Positions 35,565 through 44,704 of a DNA stretch of 64,000 nt are shown here, piece by piece (positions within the stretch are counted from its first letter, which is position 1; every line of letters begins with the position of its first letter). Origin of the DNA: JADFOI01 sp965218935 (GTDB lineage: Bacteria > Acidobacteriota > UBA6911 > RPQK01 > JADFOI01); NCBI GenBank assembly GCA_965218935.1, contig CBDCMH010000007.1:620001-684000 (forward strand), read 5' to 3'. The translations under genes and the position numbers were made by a program. The notes beneath the pieces are model-generated. The model was not told the origin of the DNA. It did not search any database and worked only from the letters and a program-made list of their open reading frames with translations.

Positions 35565-37184
35565 ATGAGAACAGAAACGAACAAAAAGATAGCGGATGTG
35601 CCGGCCACATTGCTGGTGACTGCTCTGATCAGCCAGCTCTCCATTACCCTGGCCCAGGATGCGACCGCAACTTCGCAGATCGCATCCATCCCCAGGACCT
35701 CCTCTGCTGAGGTCATGAAGCGTCCGGTGGCACTTGCCGACGGGGCCGGTCGCATGCGCCAGAAGGTGAGCACGGACTCGGCTGCGGCCCAGGCCTATTA
35801 CGATCAGGGCGTTGCCTACCTGCATTCCTATGTTTGGGTGGAGGCGGCACGTTCCTTTCACGAGGCCTTGCGCCGCGATCCACAACTGGCCATGGCCCAT
35901 CTAGGCCTGGCCAAATCTTACACCGGCGCCACTGCTTACAAGGATGCTTTCTTTCATCTCAAAGAAGCCGCAGATATCGCCGCCCTGGGGAATGTGACGG
36001 ACAAAGAAGCCCAATGGATTGCTCTGGGCCAGCAACAGTTGGATGGAATCTTCGCTCCTCCTCAGGAGCGCAGCAAGAGACTCCAGGAATACCGGCAAGC
36101 CATCGATGAGCTGATCGTTCTGGATCCGGATGATCCTCATGCCTGGGTACTGCGGGGAAATGCTTCAGAGAGAAGTGTGGCAGGTCGGGGCCAGGGAGGT
36201 CGGGTCGCCTCCGTTGCCTATTACGACGCTGCTCTCAAGCGGGATCCCGACCATTTTAGTGCCCACCACTATCTGGTCCACTCCTACGAGGGTCTGGGGC
36301 GCTATGACAAGGCCGCTGAACATGGCAAGAGATATGCGGCAGCTGTCTCCGGGGTCCCCCATGCTCAGCATATGTATGCCCACGTCCTTCCCCGTTTAGG
36401 CAAGTGGGAGGAAGCGCTGGAGCAACTGGAGAAGGCTGATCGTCTTCAAAGGGAATATTTCGTTGCCGGTGTTGCTCCCGTCGAAGAGTGGCATCACGGA
36501 CACAACATTCAGGTGATGGGTGCCGTTCAGCTGCGGATGGGAAACTATGAAGAGGCCGATGAGCTCTTTGAGGAAGCCTTTCACCTTGACGTGCGTAGCC
36601 TTCGAGATGGCCGATTTACCGATCCCTGGTTGGGCTATCTGCTGATGCGAGGTCGCTTCGAGGAGGCGCTGAGTGCTGCCCGGGAAGCGGAAAAGAGACC
36701 CTTGGCCGTGGCCCGTCTCATCGCAGCAGGGCGGACGGCGGAAGCGCTCATCGCTTTAGGCCGGATTGAAGAGGCCAGGGAAGCTCAAAAACGCCTCAAG
36801 ACTTTCTTTGAGGAGTTTAAGCGGGACACCGATAACCCGATCTATGAAAGACTCCAGACCCGCTATCAGGAGAGAATCGTCATCGCAGTTGAAGCACAGC
36901 TGGCCCTTCTGGGTGATCATCCCGAAGAAGCTGAGGCGGAGCTGATCCAACTGGCCGACGGATTCGCCGCCAGCAAGACGCTGGATGGCTGGGTCACTGG
37001 GCTTTTTCGCTTGGAAGAATTGGCGGGGGCGGCCCTGCGCGCAGGCCGCTCTCAGCTGGCTGAAGCCCTGATTGAGCGCATGCATCGGATCGATCCCGAC
37101 TACACGCCCGGGATTGAGAAAGCCATGGAAGACGAAACCGAAAGACAGAAGTCAGAAGTCAGAAGAGGATTGGCCACAAACTAA
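35565..37184 (+). CDS. Exported TPR-repeat protein
   Basis: ATG 35565 follows AAGGAG by 8 bases and gives a leader (VPATLLVTALISQLSITLAQ). 539 residues with TPR pairs at about 55-125 (AYYDQGVAYLHSYVWVEAARSFHEALRRDPQLAMAHLGLA), 180-260, 290-340 and 380-440 (NYEEADELFEEAFHLD). The middle segment AAVSGVPHAQHMYAHVLPRLGKWEEALEQLEKAD is a family hallmark of periplasmic TPR proteins in Acidobacteria-like genomes. No catalytic motif is present; it is a probable envelope adaptor. Confidence 0.8.
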   Translation: MRTETNKKIADVPATLLVTALISQLSITLAQDATATSQIASIPRTSSAEVMKRPVALADGAGRMRQKVSTDSAAAQAYYDQGVAYLHSYVWVEAARSFHEALRRDPQLAMAHLGLAKSYTGATAYKDAFFHLKEAADIAALGNVTDKEAQWIALGQQQLDGIFAPPQERSKRLQEYRQAIDELIVLDPDDPHAWVLRGNASERSVAGRGQGGRVASVAYYDAALKRDPDHFSAHHYLVHSYEGLGRYDKAAEHGKRYAAAVSGVPHAQHMYAHVLPRLGKWEEALEQLEKADRLQREYFVAGVAPVEEWHHGHNIQVMGAVQLRMGNYEEADELFEEAFHLDVRSLRDGRFTDPWLGYLLMRGRFEEALSAAREAEKRPLAVARLIAAGRTAEALIALGRIEEAREAQKRLKTFFEEFKRDTDNPIYERLQTRYQERIVIAVEAQLALLGDHPEEAEAELIQLADGFAASKTLDGWVTGLFRLEELAGAALRAGRSQLAEALIERMHRIDPDYTPGIEKAMEDETERQKSEVRRGLATN

Positions 37185-37620
37185 CAACTGCTCTATGGTT
37201 TGTTGTCTGTCGTGCTGCCTTCCGTGTAATCAGGAGAACCCAAGGCAGTGGGCGGACAAAAGATTTCCTCGCCGGTCCCTTTCACAGGATAACAGACCGG
37301 CATTGTGCTGGCAGTTCCAAGTGTTGAGTGCCACATTTAGAATCTGTTTGGGATTGTGAGTTTCCGCTGACTGCGGTTTTCTCCCCTGTCAGTAATTTTC
37401 AAAACAACAGTAACTTTTAACAGTTCCCAAATTGCCCACTTGTCCCTTTATACTTCGACCAAGTTGCGAGATGCGGTTCCGGGTGATTTGATCAACCCCT
37501 CCCTCACCCCCTCCGGTCGGGATCGCCTCTCGCAACACAATCGAGGACCGAGAGAAACAACATGAGTAGAATAGCCCATCACACAGGAACTGTACTCTTT
37601 GGTTTAGAGCGTGGCTCACT

Positions 37621-37695
37621 GTCGTCGTCGCTTCGCGAACTCGACGCCGTTGCGCTCGCCACAAACGCCACCGTATTTCTGGAACGAGACACTTG
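37621..37695. repeat. MITE-like repeat B, partial copy 3
   Basis: 75 bases matching the right end of copy 2, including GTCGTCGTCGCTTCGCGAAC, GCGCTCGCCACAAACG and the terminus GAACGAGACACTT. The other end and the middle are missing. Confidence 0.8.
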
Positions 37696-37700
37696 GGCCG

Positions 37701-37751
37701 AAGCCAGGGACAAATGCGGATCTTATCCGCACTTTTCCCTGGCTTTTTTTT
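37701..37751 (+). terminator. Nested hairpin followed by T8 (intrinsic terminator)
   Basis: Outer stem AAGCCAGGGA pairs with TCCCTGGCTT; inside it TGCGGAT pairs with ATCCGCA around CTT. The outer stem is followed directly by a run of T. This is a strong rho-independent terminator, yet the closest upstream gene on the strand ends at 37184, about 520 bases away. It may close an unannotated small RNA or a long 3' UTR. Confidence 0.75.
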
Positions 37752-38237
37752 CGGCCGCGCTCGGACAGACGCTGAAATCGACCGATTCCACCTTTAGCAA
37801 AGGAATCCACACTGCTCAACTGGTCTTCATGCCCAGAGTCGAGCGAAAGTTTACTTTTCTTGGTGGACCTGATAGAAAAAGATTCGGGCGGGCCTGCTGC
37901 CGGACTAAGCTAGCAGGCCCTAACCATCTACTACCCGACAAGAGGTGAGAGGTAGGCAATGGCCATTCGCAGTGTACTAAACAACTCTGTCGTCACCCGC
38001 TCGCTGTCCATTGTTTATTGGACAGACTGAAGTTTACAGCTGCACAACTATCGGTTCTCGCTACAAGCCTGCAAAATCATCCGCAGATCCCGAAAAGCAT
38101 CACTAGTATCTCCTCCCACTTCTCATGCCCGATCGGAGCGAGCGGCGGAGATGGGTGTGTATACAAGGCACTCCCGATGGAGAGGACCCCCCTAAGGGGC
38201 GAGCCGGCGCTTCGCTTCATAGATAGGGTGGCGTTTA

Positions 38238-38957
38238 TTAAGGAAAGGGAACGGTCCAGAAATCGGGTCCCTCTTGTGGAAAGCGGCTTCCCACCTCCTC
38301 CGCCACCGCCTTAGCCTTTGTCTCGGTGTCGAACGGACCGACCCGTACGCGATAGTGCCGGCCTAGTTCCGGGACATCCGCCTCAACCACGTAAACCGGA
38401 TAACCCCCATTTTCCAACATCTCTCGCAACCCTTCAGCCTTGCTACGGGTTTGATAGGCTGCGATTTGCAAGGCAAAACCCCCGGTCTTTGGACTTGCAG
38501 AAGCTACGGGCCTGGCCGGCGATGACCCATCCGGCGGCGGTGACACCTTGGCCTGGGTGCCCGCACCTCCCTTTTTTGCGGCAGGAGCAGGGGGATCGAC
38601 GGGTTCCCTGGCCTGTCCCTCTTCGGATGCAGCCGGAACCTCTAACTTCAGTGTGAAATCCACGACCTCTTCTTTCCCATCCTTGAGTCGTACACCCCGG
38701 GTTGTCGTCGCGAACCCTGTTGAAAAGGCTCCAATCACATACTCCCCCAGCGGCAGGTTGGGCGCGGTGAATTTTCCTCTCTTGTCCGTGTTCACGGACC
38801 AAACTCTTCCGTTATCAATACAGGTCACCACAATCTCTACACGGCTCAGGGGTGCACCTGCTTGATCGGCAACCGTTCCTGAAATCGTAACGGTGGCGGC
38901 TTCAGCCCAGAGCAGACCCGACACACCCAAGACCCACACAAATCCCTTATTCAACAT
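38238..38957 (-). CDS. Exported carboxypeptidase-regulatory-like plus SPOR-domain protein
   Basis: 239 residues. Signal peptide 1-20. Residues 22-105 form a carboxypeptidase-D regulatory-like beta-sandwich (VTISGTVADQAGAPLSRVEIVV, GKFTAPNLPLGEYVI). A Pro/Ala-rich linker spans about 106-155, and a SPOR domain lies at about 158-235 (GGFALQIAAYQTRSKAEGLREMLENGGYPVYVV, YRVRVGPFDTETKAKAVAEEV). SPOR domains bind denuded glycans at the division septum. The mix suggests a periplasmic septal-wall protein. It is a single gene. Confidence 0.85.
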   Translation of the reverse strand: MLNKGFVWVLGVSGLLWAEAATVTISGTVADQAGAPLSRVEIVVTCIDNGRVWSVNTDKRGKFTAPNLPLGEYVIGAFSTGFATTTRGVRLKDGKEEVVDFTLKLEVPAASEEGQAREPVDPPAPAAKKGGAGTQAKVSPPPDGSSPARPVASASPKTGGFALQIAAYQTRSKAEGLREMLENGGYPVYVVEADVPELGRHYRVRVGPFDTETKAKAVAEEVGSRFPQEGPDFWTVPFP

Positions 38958-39302
38958 ACTCCTTCACTAAATCCTGCTCCGTCGCGTTCGGCGCCTAGTC
39001 AAACCTATTTTTAAGTTTTACCACTGACTCCTCAAAGAAAACAACTTCATATCGAACCTTAGACACTTAGCTTCAATCTACTGGTAATATTGAGAACTCC
39101 CCGATTCACGCCCTGCCGGAGCCGCCTTCGGTCTCTCTTACAGAGCAGAGGGGCGAAGAATTCATAGTGAATGCGCGACTCAGAGACACTCCACTCCAGT
39201 AACCCGCTAAACAGCGATTTGGACTCCTCACTCAGCCTGCTTGACACCCCTGAGGCAGCAGTAAATACTTTCAAACCACAAACGGGGAAAAGGAGGAGGA
39301 CA
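38958..39302. other. Intergenic region without supported features
   Basis: About 345 bases between the divergent SPOR and DJ-1/PfpI genes. No convincing reading frame, repeat or hairpin was found beyond the AGGAGGA ribosome site of the next gene at its right end. It presumably holds both promoters. Confidence 0.5.
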
Positions 39303-39890
39303 ATGGCCGCAAAGAAGGTTCTTATGCTGGTGGGAGATTTCGTCGAGGACTACGAAGCAATGGTTCCTTTTCAAATGTTAACCATGGTCGGTCACACGGT
39401 CCATACGGTTTGTCCTGACAAGAAGGCCGGAGAATCCGTGGCCACGGCGGTCCACGACTTTGAGGGAGACCAGACCTACACCGAGAAGCGGGGTCACAAC
39501 TTTGCCATTAACGCCACCTTTGAAGAGATCCAACCCGAGACTTACGACGCCCTCGTGATCCCCGGAGGGCGGGCACCGGAATACCTTCGACTCAACGAGA
39601 GCGTCCTGAACATCGTCCGTCACTTTGGCGAAGCCGACAAACCTATTGCCGCCATCTGTCATGGACTGCAAATCTTGACGGCAGCAGGCGTGGTGGAGAA
39701 GAAGCTGTGCACTGCTTATCCGGCCGTTCAACCGGAACTGATCCAGGCGGGTGCCCAGTGGGGAGAGGTCAACGCAACCTTCTCCAATGCCTATGTCGAC
39801 GGGAACCTGGTCACGGCAGCAGCCTGGCCCGGTCATCCGGATTGGATGCACAAGTTCTTGGAGGTGCTCGGGACCCAGATCAAGCCGTAG
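39303..39890 (+). CDS. DJ-1/PfpI-family protein
   Basis: Start at ATG 39303, preceded by AGGAGGACA. 195 residues with the DJ-1/PfpI core: KKVLMLVGDFVEDYEAMVPFQML (Glu near 19), YDALVIPGGRAPEYLR and the nucleophile elbow AAICHGLQIL carrying the active Cys. Relatives are glyoxalase-III, deglycase-like or intracellular protease-like; the exact activity cannot be called. The stop is followed after 3 bases by a short repeat A copy. Confidence 0.9.
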   Translation: MAAKKVLMLVGDFVEDYEAMVPFQMLTMVGHTVHTVCPDKKAGESVATAVHDFEGDQTYTEKRGHNFAINATFEEIQPETYDALVIPGGRAPEYLRLNESVLNIVRHFGEADKPIAAICHGLQILTAAGVVEKKLCTAYPAVQPELIQAGAQWGEVNATFSNAYVDGNLVTAAAWPGHPDWMHKFLEVLGTQIKP

Positions 39891-39893
39891 TCT

Positions 39894-39954
39894 TAGCCCG
39901 GATTATGCATAGGTTCTCGTCGCTGCAGTAGAGAACTTATGCATAATCGGGGCT
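39894..39954. repeat. MITE-like repeat A, internally deleted copy 4
   Basis: 61 bases: only the two termini remain (TAGCCCGGATTATGCATAGG, then GAACTTATGCATAATC), joined through CGTCGCTGCAGTAG. This leaves a long near-perfect hairpin immediately after the DJ-1/PfpI stop codon, where it could act as a 3'-end structure. Confidence 0.85.
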
Positions 39955-39971
39955 GGTGTTGCCGCCTTCGG

Positions 39972-40469
39972 TTACTTTTCTGCCAGGTCATCCAGGGCTG
40001 CTCCGGCTAGCCGAAGTACCGTACAATCATCCAGGGGCATCGCCTTCAACGTTCTATAGAACTCAAGCGCGGACCGGTTCGAATCCAGGACAATCCATTC
40101 CAGGCGACCACAATTTTGTTTCTTGGCCAGTTCAGCCAGATAGACCAGCAGTGCCCGTCCGATTCCCTTTCCTCGGGAAGCCGGGCGCACATAGAGATCC
40201 TCCAGATAGATCCCGGGCCGACCCAAGAAGGTTGAAAAGTTGTGGAAATAGAGGGCAAAACCCACCGACTCACCCTTATATTCAGCAATCACGACTTCCG
40301 CAAAAGGCCTTGCCGTAAAGAGCGCTTCCTCCAGATGTCTCTCCGTGGCTGTGACCTCATGGGCCAGGTTCTGGTATTCGGCCAATTCTGTGATCAGCGC
40401 TAGTATCAGCGCGGCATCCTGCTTGACCGCCTCACGGATCCGCAATCCTGGGACTGTTGTGACTTTCAT
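39972..40469 (-). CDS. GNAT acetyltransferase, SSAT/thialysine-like
   Basis: 165 residues. The block FSTFLGRPGIYLEDLYVRPASRGKGIG contains the acetyl-CoA loop (R-x-x-G-K-G-I-G) and is diagnostic of diamine/thialysine N-acetyltransferases, as is the later GRLEWIVLDSNRSALEFYRTLKAMPLDD. The likely substrates are polyamines or lysine analogues. It ends just before repeat A copy 4 and follows the symporter gene by 18 bases on the same strand order, so the pair may not be one unit. Confidence 0.85.
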   Translation of the reverse strand: MKVTTVPGLRIREAVKQDAALILALITELAEYQNLAHEVTATERHLEEALFTARPFAEVVIAEYKGESVGFALYFHNFSTFLGRPGIYLEDLYVRPASRGKGIGRALLVYLAELAKKQNCGRLEWIVLDSNRSALEFYRTLKAMPLDDCTVLRLAGAALDDLAEK

Positions 40470-40487
40470 CCTATCCTCATGACTCCG

Positions 40488-42329
40488 TTAGTGCTCCGGT
40501 GCGGTTTCGATGATCACGGCGGGGCCGGCTCCCTCAGGCTCTCGCAGATTCTCAATCAGGTCCTGGACCTCCGCCGAAGGTGCTGGGAAAAATGGCGTCA
40601 ATCCAAGCGTGGTGGCAAAGTTGAGCAGCATACCCACCGTACCGATACCCTGCGGGCCGATCCCGAAGCACCAGTTGGACATCCCTCCATAGACGCTTCC
40701 GATGATGTAATAAGCCGTAAAACTGATCCCCACGACCATCCCTGACGTGGCCGGGACGGTTCCCACCCGCTTGGAAAAAATTCCCAGCACGATGGCCGGG
40801 AAAAAACTGGCGGCAGCCAGTCCAAACGCGAAGGCGACCACCTGACTCACGAATCCCGGGGGGAAAATTCCGAATAAACCCGCAATAACCACCGCAAAGC
40901 TGATCACGATCCGTCCCACCCTCAGCCGGCGGGATTCACTGGCGGCAGGATTCATGACGCGGTAATAGAGGTCGTGAGCCACGCTGGAAGAGATGACCAG
41001 AAGCAGTCCGCTGGCTGTGGAAAGGGCCGCTGCCAGGCCCCCTGCAGCAACCAGCGCGATGATCCAGTTGGCCAGCTCTGCCATTTCAGGCGTTGCCAGC
41101 ACGATGATGTCGCGGTCCGGGCCCGCCAGTTGGGCTTCTCTCATCACCTGCCGGCCGTCTTCTCCTTCGCCACCTGCGGTGTCGATCCACTGCTGGTGCT
41201 CGGCCCTGATCTGAGCGAAGCGTGAGGCCGCCAACGGTCCCCTGCGGAAAACCTCATTTTGGCTAGATTTCTGCGGATCCTGGGGACCGTAATATTCCAA
41301 CCTCCCGTCGCCATCGTCCAACCAGACGATCAGGCCCGTCTTCTCCCAATTATTGAACCATCGAGGAAGGTCCTGTTCACTCTTTTCGTGCAGACTCTGA
41401 ATCATGTAGTAGCGGGCAAATGCTGCGGTGGCAGGAGCTGTCAGGTAGAGCAGACCGATGAAGGAAAGCGCCCAAAAGGCGCTCCAACGGGCGGCCCGGA
41501 CCGTCTTTACGGTGTAAAAACGGACGATGACATGCGGGAGTCCGGCTGTTCCCACCATCAAGGCCAGAACAGCGCAAAAAACGTTGATCTTGTCCCAACT
41601 GCCGGTGAAGGTCTCGGTGTAGGCGGCAAAACCCAGGTCGGTGTGAATCTGATCCAGTTTATCCAGCAGGAACACGCCTTCATCCAACAACTGACTGCCC
41701 ATCCCGATCTGGGGAATGGGTTGCCCGGTCAGGCGAATGCTGATGGCAATGGCAGGAATGAGAAATGCCGTAATCAGAACCCAGTACTGGGCCACCTGGG
41801 TCCAGGTGATACCCTTCATCCCCCCCAGGGCGGCATAGATGAAGACGATGACCATCCCGATGGTCACACCCACGTTGATGTCCACTTCCAGGAAACGGGA
41901 GAAAACAATACCCACGCCTCGCATCTGCCCTGCCACATAGGTAAAGCTCACGAATATGGCGCACAGAACTGCCACCAGACGCGCCACATTGGATTCGTAA
42001 CGGTCCCCGATAAAGTCAGGGACGGTGTAGTGGCCAAACTTCCTGAGATAGGGGGCCAGCAACAGGGCAAGGAGGACGTAGCCACCCGTCCAGCCCATGA
42101 GGTAGACTCCACCGGCATAACCCATGGTGGCAATGAGCCCTGCCATGGAAATGAAGGAGGCCGCACTCATCCAGTCGGCGGCAGTCGCCATGCCGTTGGC
42201 AATCGCCGGCACTCCTCGACCGGCCACGTAAAATCCTTCGGTGTCCCTTACCCGACTGAGCCATGCAATCACCAAGTAAAGTCCGAAGGTGAGGCCCACA
42301 AACAGGAATGTCCAGGACTGGATGGTCAT
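40488..42329 (-). CDS. Sodium:solute symporter, large subunit (VC_2705/ActP type)
   Basis: 613 residues with about 13 helices. FYVAGRGVPAIANGMATAADWMSAASFISMAG is the ActP-like start, and GGMKGITWTQVAQYWVLI and AAGGLAAALSTASGLLLVISSSVAHDLYYR follow. A hydrophilic insert of about 90 residues (about 335-425, WFNNWEKTGLIVWLDDGDGRLEYYGPQDPQ) is typical of the VC_2705 subfamily. It is encoded directly after a DUF4212 small subunit. The pair probably imports acetate or a related short-chain acid with Na+. Confidence 0.92.
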   Translation of the reverse strand: MTIQSWTFLFVGLTFGLYLVIAWLSRVRDTEGFYVAGRGVPAIANGMATAADWMSAASFISMAGLIATMGYAGGVYLMGWTGGYVLLALLLAPYLRKFGHYTVPDFIGDRYESNVARLVAVLCAIFVSFTYVAGQMRGVGIVFSRFLEVDINVGVTIGMVIVFIYAALGGMKGITWTQVAQYWVLITAFLIPAIAISIRLTGQPIPQIGMGSQLLDEGVFLLDKLDQIHTDLGFAAYTETFTGSWDKINVFCAVLALMVGTAGLPHVIVRFYTVKTVRAARWSAFWALSFIGLLYLTAPATAAFARYYMIQSLHEKSEQDLPRWFNNWEKTGLIVWLDDGDGRLEYYGPQDPQKSSQNEVFRRGPLAASRFAQIRAEHQQWIDTAGGEGEDGRQVMREAQLAGPDRDIIVLATPEMAELANWIIALVAAGGLAAALSTASGLLLVISSSVAHDLYYRVMNPAASESRRLRVGRIVISFAVVIAGLFGIFPPGFVSQVVAFAFGLAAASFFPAIVLGIFSKRVGTVPATSGMVVGISFTAYYIIGSVYGGMSNWCFGIGPQGIGTVGMLLNFATTLGLTPFFPAPSAEVQDLIENLREPEGAGPAVIIETAPEH

Positions 42330-42343
42330 CGCTACGCCCGTTG

Positions 42344-42691
42344 TCAGCTGTCAGCTCCCTTACCGTCTGCATTCTCCTGCCGGTACTGCTGCAATTCCTG
42401 AGCGTGCTGAGCATCGAGTCGATTCAGGAGAACAGAGTAGGCCAGAATCAGGAGGATAAAGACGAGGATGCTTCCCTGCTGTGCGAACCAGAAACCCAGA
42501 GGAAAGCCACCGAGAGAAAAGTTGTTGAGTCGGTCCGCCAGCAACACCCCGCAGCCCAATCCCACCACTGCCCAAATGATGAGCAGCAGGAACATGATCA
42601 GCATGTTTTTTCGCCAATAACGATCGATCGAATCCACGATGCGGGGATCGTGAAGGTCAATGTTCTCAGCCGTTTTGTCCTGGTCGTTCAC
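42344..42691 (-). CDS. DUF4212 symporter small subunit
   Basis: The frame runs up to 42880, but the upstream part is low-complexity repeat sequence. The GTG at 42691, preceded by GAAGGGG, begins VNDQDKTAENIDLHDPRIVDSIDRYWRKNMLIMFLLLIIWAVVGLG, the usual DUF4212 N-terminus. 115 residues with two transmembrane helices (about 30-52 and 68-90, GFPLGFWFAQQGSILVFILL). This small protein accompanies the VC_2705-type symporter encoded 15 bases downstream. Confidence 0.88.
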   Translation of the reverse strand: MNDQDKTAENIDLHDPRIVDSIDRYWRKNMLIMFLLLIIWAVVGLGCGVLLADRLNNFSLGGFPLGFWFAQQGSILVFILLILAYSVLLNRLDAQHAQELQQYRQENADGKGADS

Positions 42692-42824
42692 AGACACCGC
42701 CCCTTCAACAAATCGCAGAGATGTTACTGCATCCCGTCGCCGGGCACAAAGGTTTCTGATTCGTGGTGCAGGGGCGCACAGACGTGAGCCCCTACGAATC
42801 AAGTAGACCGTTGGTTGTGCGGGA

Positions 42825-42858
42825 TCGGATTTGGCACCTGAGGTGCCTCCTACATTCC
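42825..42858 (-). repeat. Short palindromic repeat D, second copy
   Basis: 34 bases around GGCACCTGAGGTGCC, reverse complement of the block at 25760-25792, with about 85 percent identity over the flanks. It sits between the subtilase and DUF4212 genes. The surrounding sequence 42770-42905 also repeats GCGCACAGACGTG twice (42788 and 42874). Confidence 0.7.
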
Positions 42859-42907
42859 AAGAGGTGGGAAGAGGGCGCACAGACGTGCGCTCCTAGCATC
42901 AAGCCAG

Positions 42908-44580
42908 TTAGTTCTGATGCATGAAGGGCCCTGCCATGCTCGGATTGCCAGCGGCATCGGTGGAGGTCACGGTGTACTCATAGCGAGTACCTTTACCGCC
43001 TCGGAACGTCATCCCATGCTGTGTGACCAATGCACCATCACTGGTAGGGCCGCAGCAGGTAAAAGTGACCATGCTTGTGGCAGGCTCGTCGGTGTCCCAG
43101 GTAATCTCGAAGCGATTCCCGTTGAGCTTCGCCGACCCAACACTGCTGATGACGGGGCCGGTGGTATCACTACCTCCTCCACCTCCCGTTGGGGGACCTC
43201 CGGCATAGTACATGAGGGCTTCATACAGATTCACGCGGCCGTGTTGGACCCAGGCCCGGAAGTTTTGTCCCAGAGCCCCGAATTCCTCCGCACTGTTTTC
43301 GATACTGCTGCGGACCTGAGCATTGGTCACGGGGGCCGGGAGATGCCCCACAACATGGCCGCGATGCCCGAAACATACGGCGTGGCCATTGACGTGCCTG
43401 TTTTCCAGTCATGGCAGCCCCTGGGATCGTTGGGCAACATTCCCTGGCAGAAGTCGTTGGGCACCGTGGAAAAGATCGTATGGCCCGGAGCAAGAACCGA
43501 CACCCAATCACCAAAGGTGGAAAAATAGGCCGGATTGTCGAAATAGCCGGTGGCGCCCACCGCAATGACATTGTCATAAGCAGCCGGATAAAGCTGTTCG
43601 GTACTATAGCCGTTGCCCGCTCCGGCAACGATGAGGACCCCGTGGTCCCAGGCATAGTTCACCGCAGTCCGTAGGGTCACGGAGTCTTGGGGGCCAGCCA
43701 GGCTCATATTGATCACCTCATACCTCATATCGGCAGCGTACGTAATGGCTGCAGCAATATCCGCGTCATCACAAACACCCTGGATAATGCCCAACCACTG
43801 CAGGGTATAGTCCTCATAACAGACCTTCAACGATCCGATCCTGGCTTCTCTGGCCACCCCTGCAATACCGACTTCATTGTCGGTTTCTGCAGCGGCAATG
43901 CCCGCTACGTGGGTACCGTGGCCAAGAATGTCGTCTGCAGACAAGCTCTTATTCCCCACGAAGCTGACCTGCTCAATGCATTTCGAAATCAGGTCGGCAT
44001 GACGGCAATAAACCCCGCTGTCGAGGATGGCAATCCGGATGGCGGAGCTTCCCCAGGTAATGCTCCATCCTTCCGGGGCGTCAATGTCCGCATCGGACAC
44101 ACCGGAGTAGGCAGGAACGATCAAAGTCCCTAACAGGGGATCTACGGTGGCCCCAAAGGGTTCGCCCAGATTGTTCAATCCCCACTGCTCATCATAAAAA
44201 TTTGTGATCCCTAGACTCAGCTCATTCCCCTCCGTGGTCACCGGAAGGAACAGGGGACGCTGGTAGTTCGGCTCGGCAAAGGTAACGTTGGGGTTGCGCT
44301 GATATCGCTGAACCGCCGCCAGGACGGTCCCGTTGGGTACGGCAATGACCTGAACCCCAATAGCGGCAATGGTTTTCAGCACGTTCCCCCCGGCCTGACT
44401 ATGGGCCGCACCCATCTCAGAAGCGGCGGTCCCTGGATTAAAAGCAACCAGGACAGTATCCGGCGAAAACCCCTGGGGTGGATTACCCTGTGACTGAGCC
44501 CTGAGAAGCGGAGAGGCGACGGTCCAAACAAGAAGGCACATTACCGTTAGAGCAAAAATAGAAACTGGACGATGTTGCAT
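42908..44580 (-). pseudogene. Subtilisin-like S8 peptidase with C-terminal frameshift
   Basis: Frame 43327-44580 has a signal peptide, an inhibitor-like propeptide (about 40-110) and the whole triad: Asp in RIAILDSGV, His in GHGTHVAGI, Ser in TGTSMATPYVSG. It then ends ISRPP. The second frame, 42908-43351, continues the fold as GHLPAPVTNAQVRSSIENSAE and adds a Ser/Gly linker and a fibronectin-like domain. Adding one G to the G4 run (43346-43349, minus strand) would join them into about 557 residues. All catalytic residues precede the shift, so a shortened protein might still fold poorly. A homopolymer sequencing error is possible. Confidence 0.85.
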
Positions 44581-44670
44581 GATAGATTTCTCCTACCGAT
44601 GATTCCTGCGATCCTGCTATGGGGTAGAGGCTGTTTGGAACCTATTGTGTGAGGTTGTAAACATCCTCGC

Positions 44671-44686
44671 TGTGACTTAAGTCACA
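44671..44686. promoter_or_regulatory. Perfect CRP/FNR-type palindrome TGTGA-N6-TCACA
   Basis: TGTGACTTAAGTCACA is a 16-base perfect inverted repeat matching the CRP half-sites. It lies in the 106-base gap between the divergent subtilase and OPT transporter genes, 18 bases before the OPT ATG. That position favours repression of the transporter or activation of the peptidase gene. The regulator is not in sight, though two cNMP-domain proteins are encoded in the window (neither has a DNA-binding domain). Confidence 0.65.
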
Positions 44687-44704
44687 GTGGGAACGGAAAC
44701 AAGA

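Larger units (their letters stand above)
37185..38237. other. 1.05-kb non-coding stretch with repeat and hairpin remnants
   Basis: No supported gene. Open frames such as 37562-37948 have no family features. It contains a hairpin near 37273 (GCCGGTC...GACCGGC), the repeat B fragment 37621-37695, the strong terminator-like hairpin 37701-37751 and a GGCCTGCT/AGCAGGCC stem at 37891-37919. Much of it may be eroded repeat sequence. Confidence 0.6.

Noticed and set aside
37562..37948. 128-codon frame
   Set aside because: It runs through a repeat B fragment and the terminator hairpin, has no ribosome site and no family pattern.
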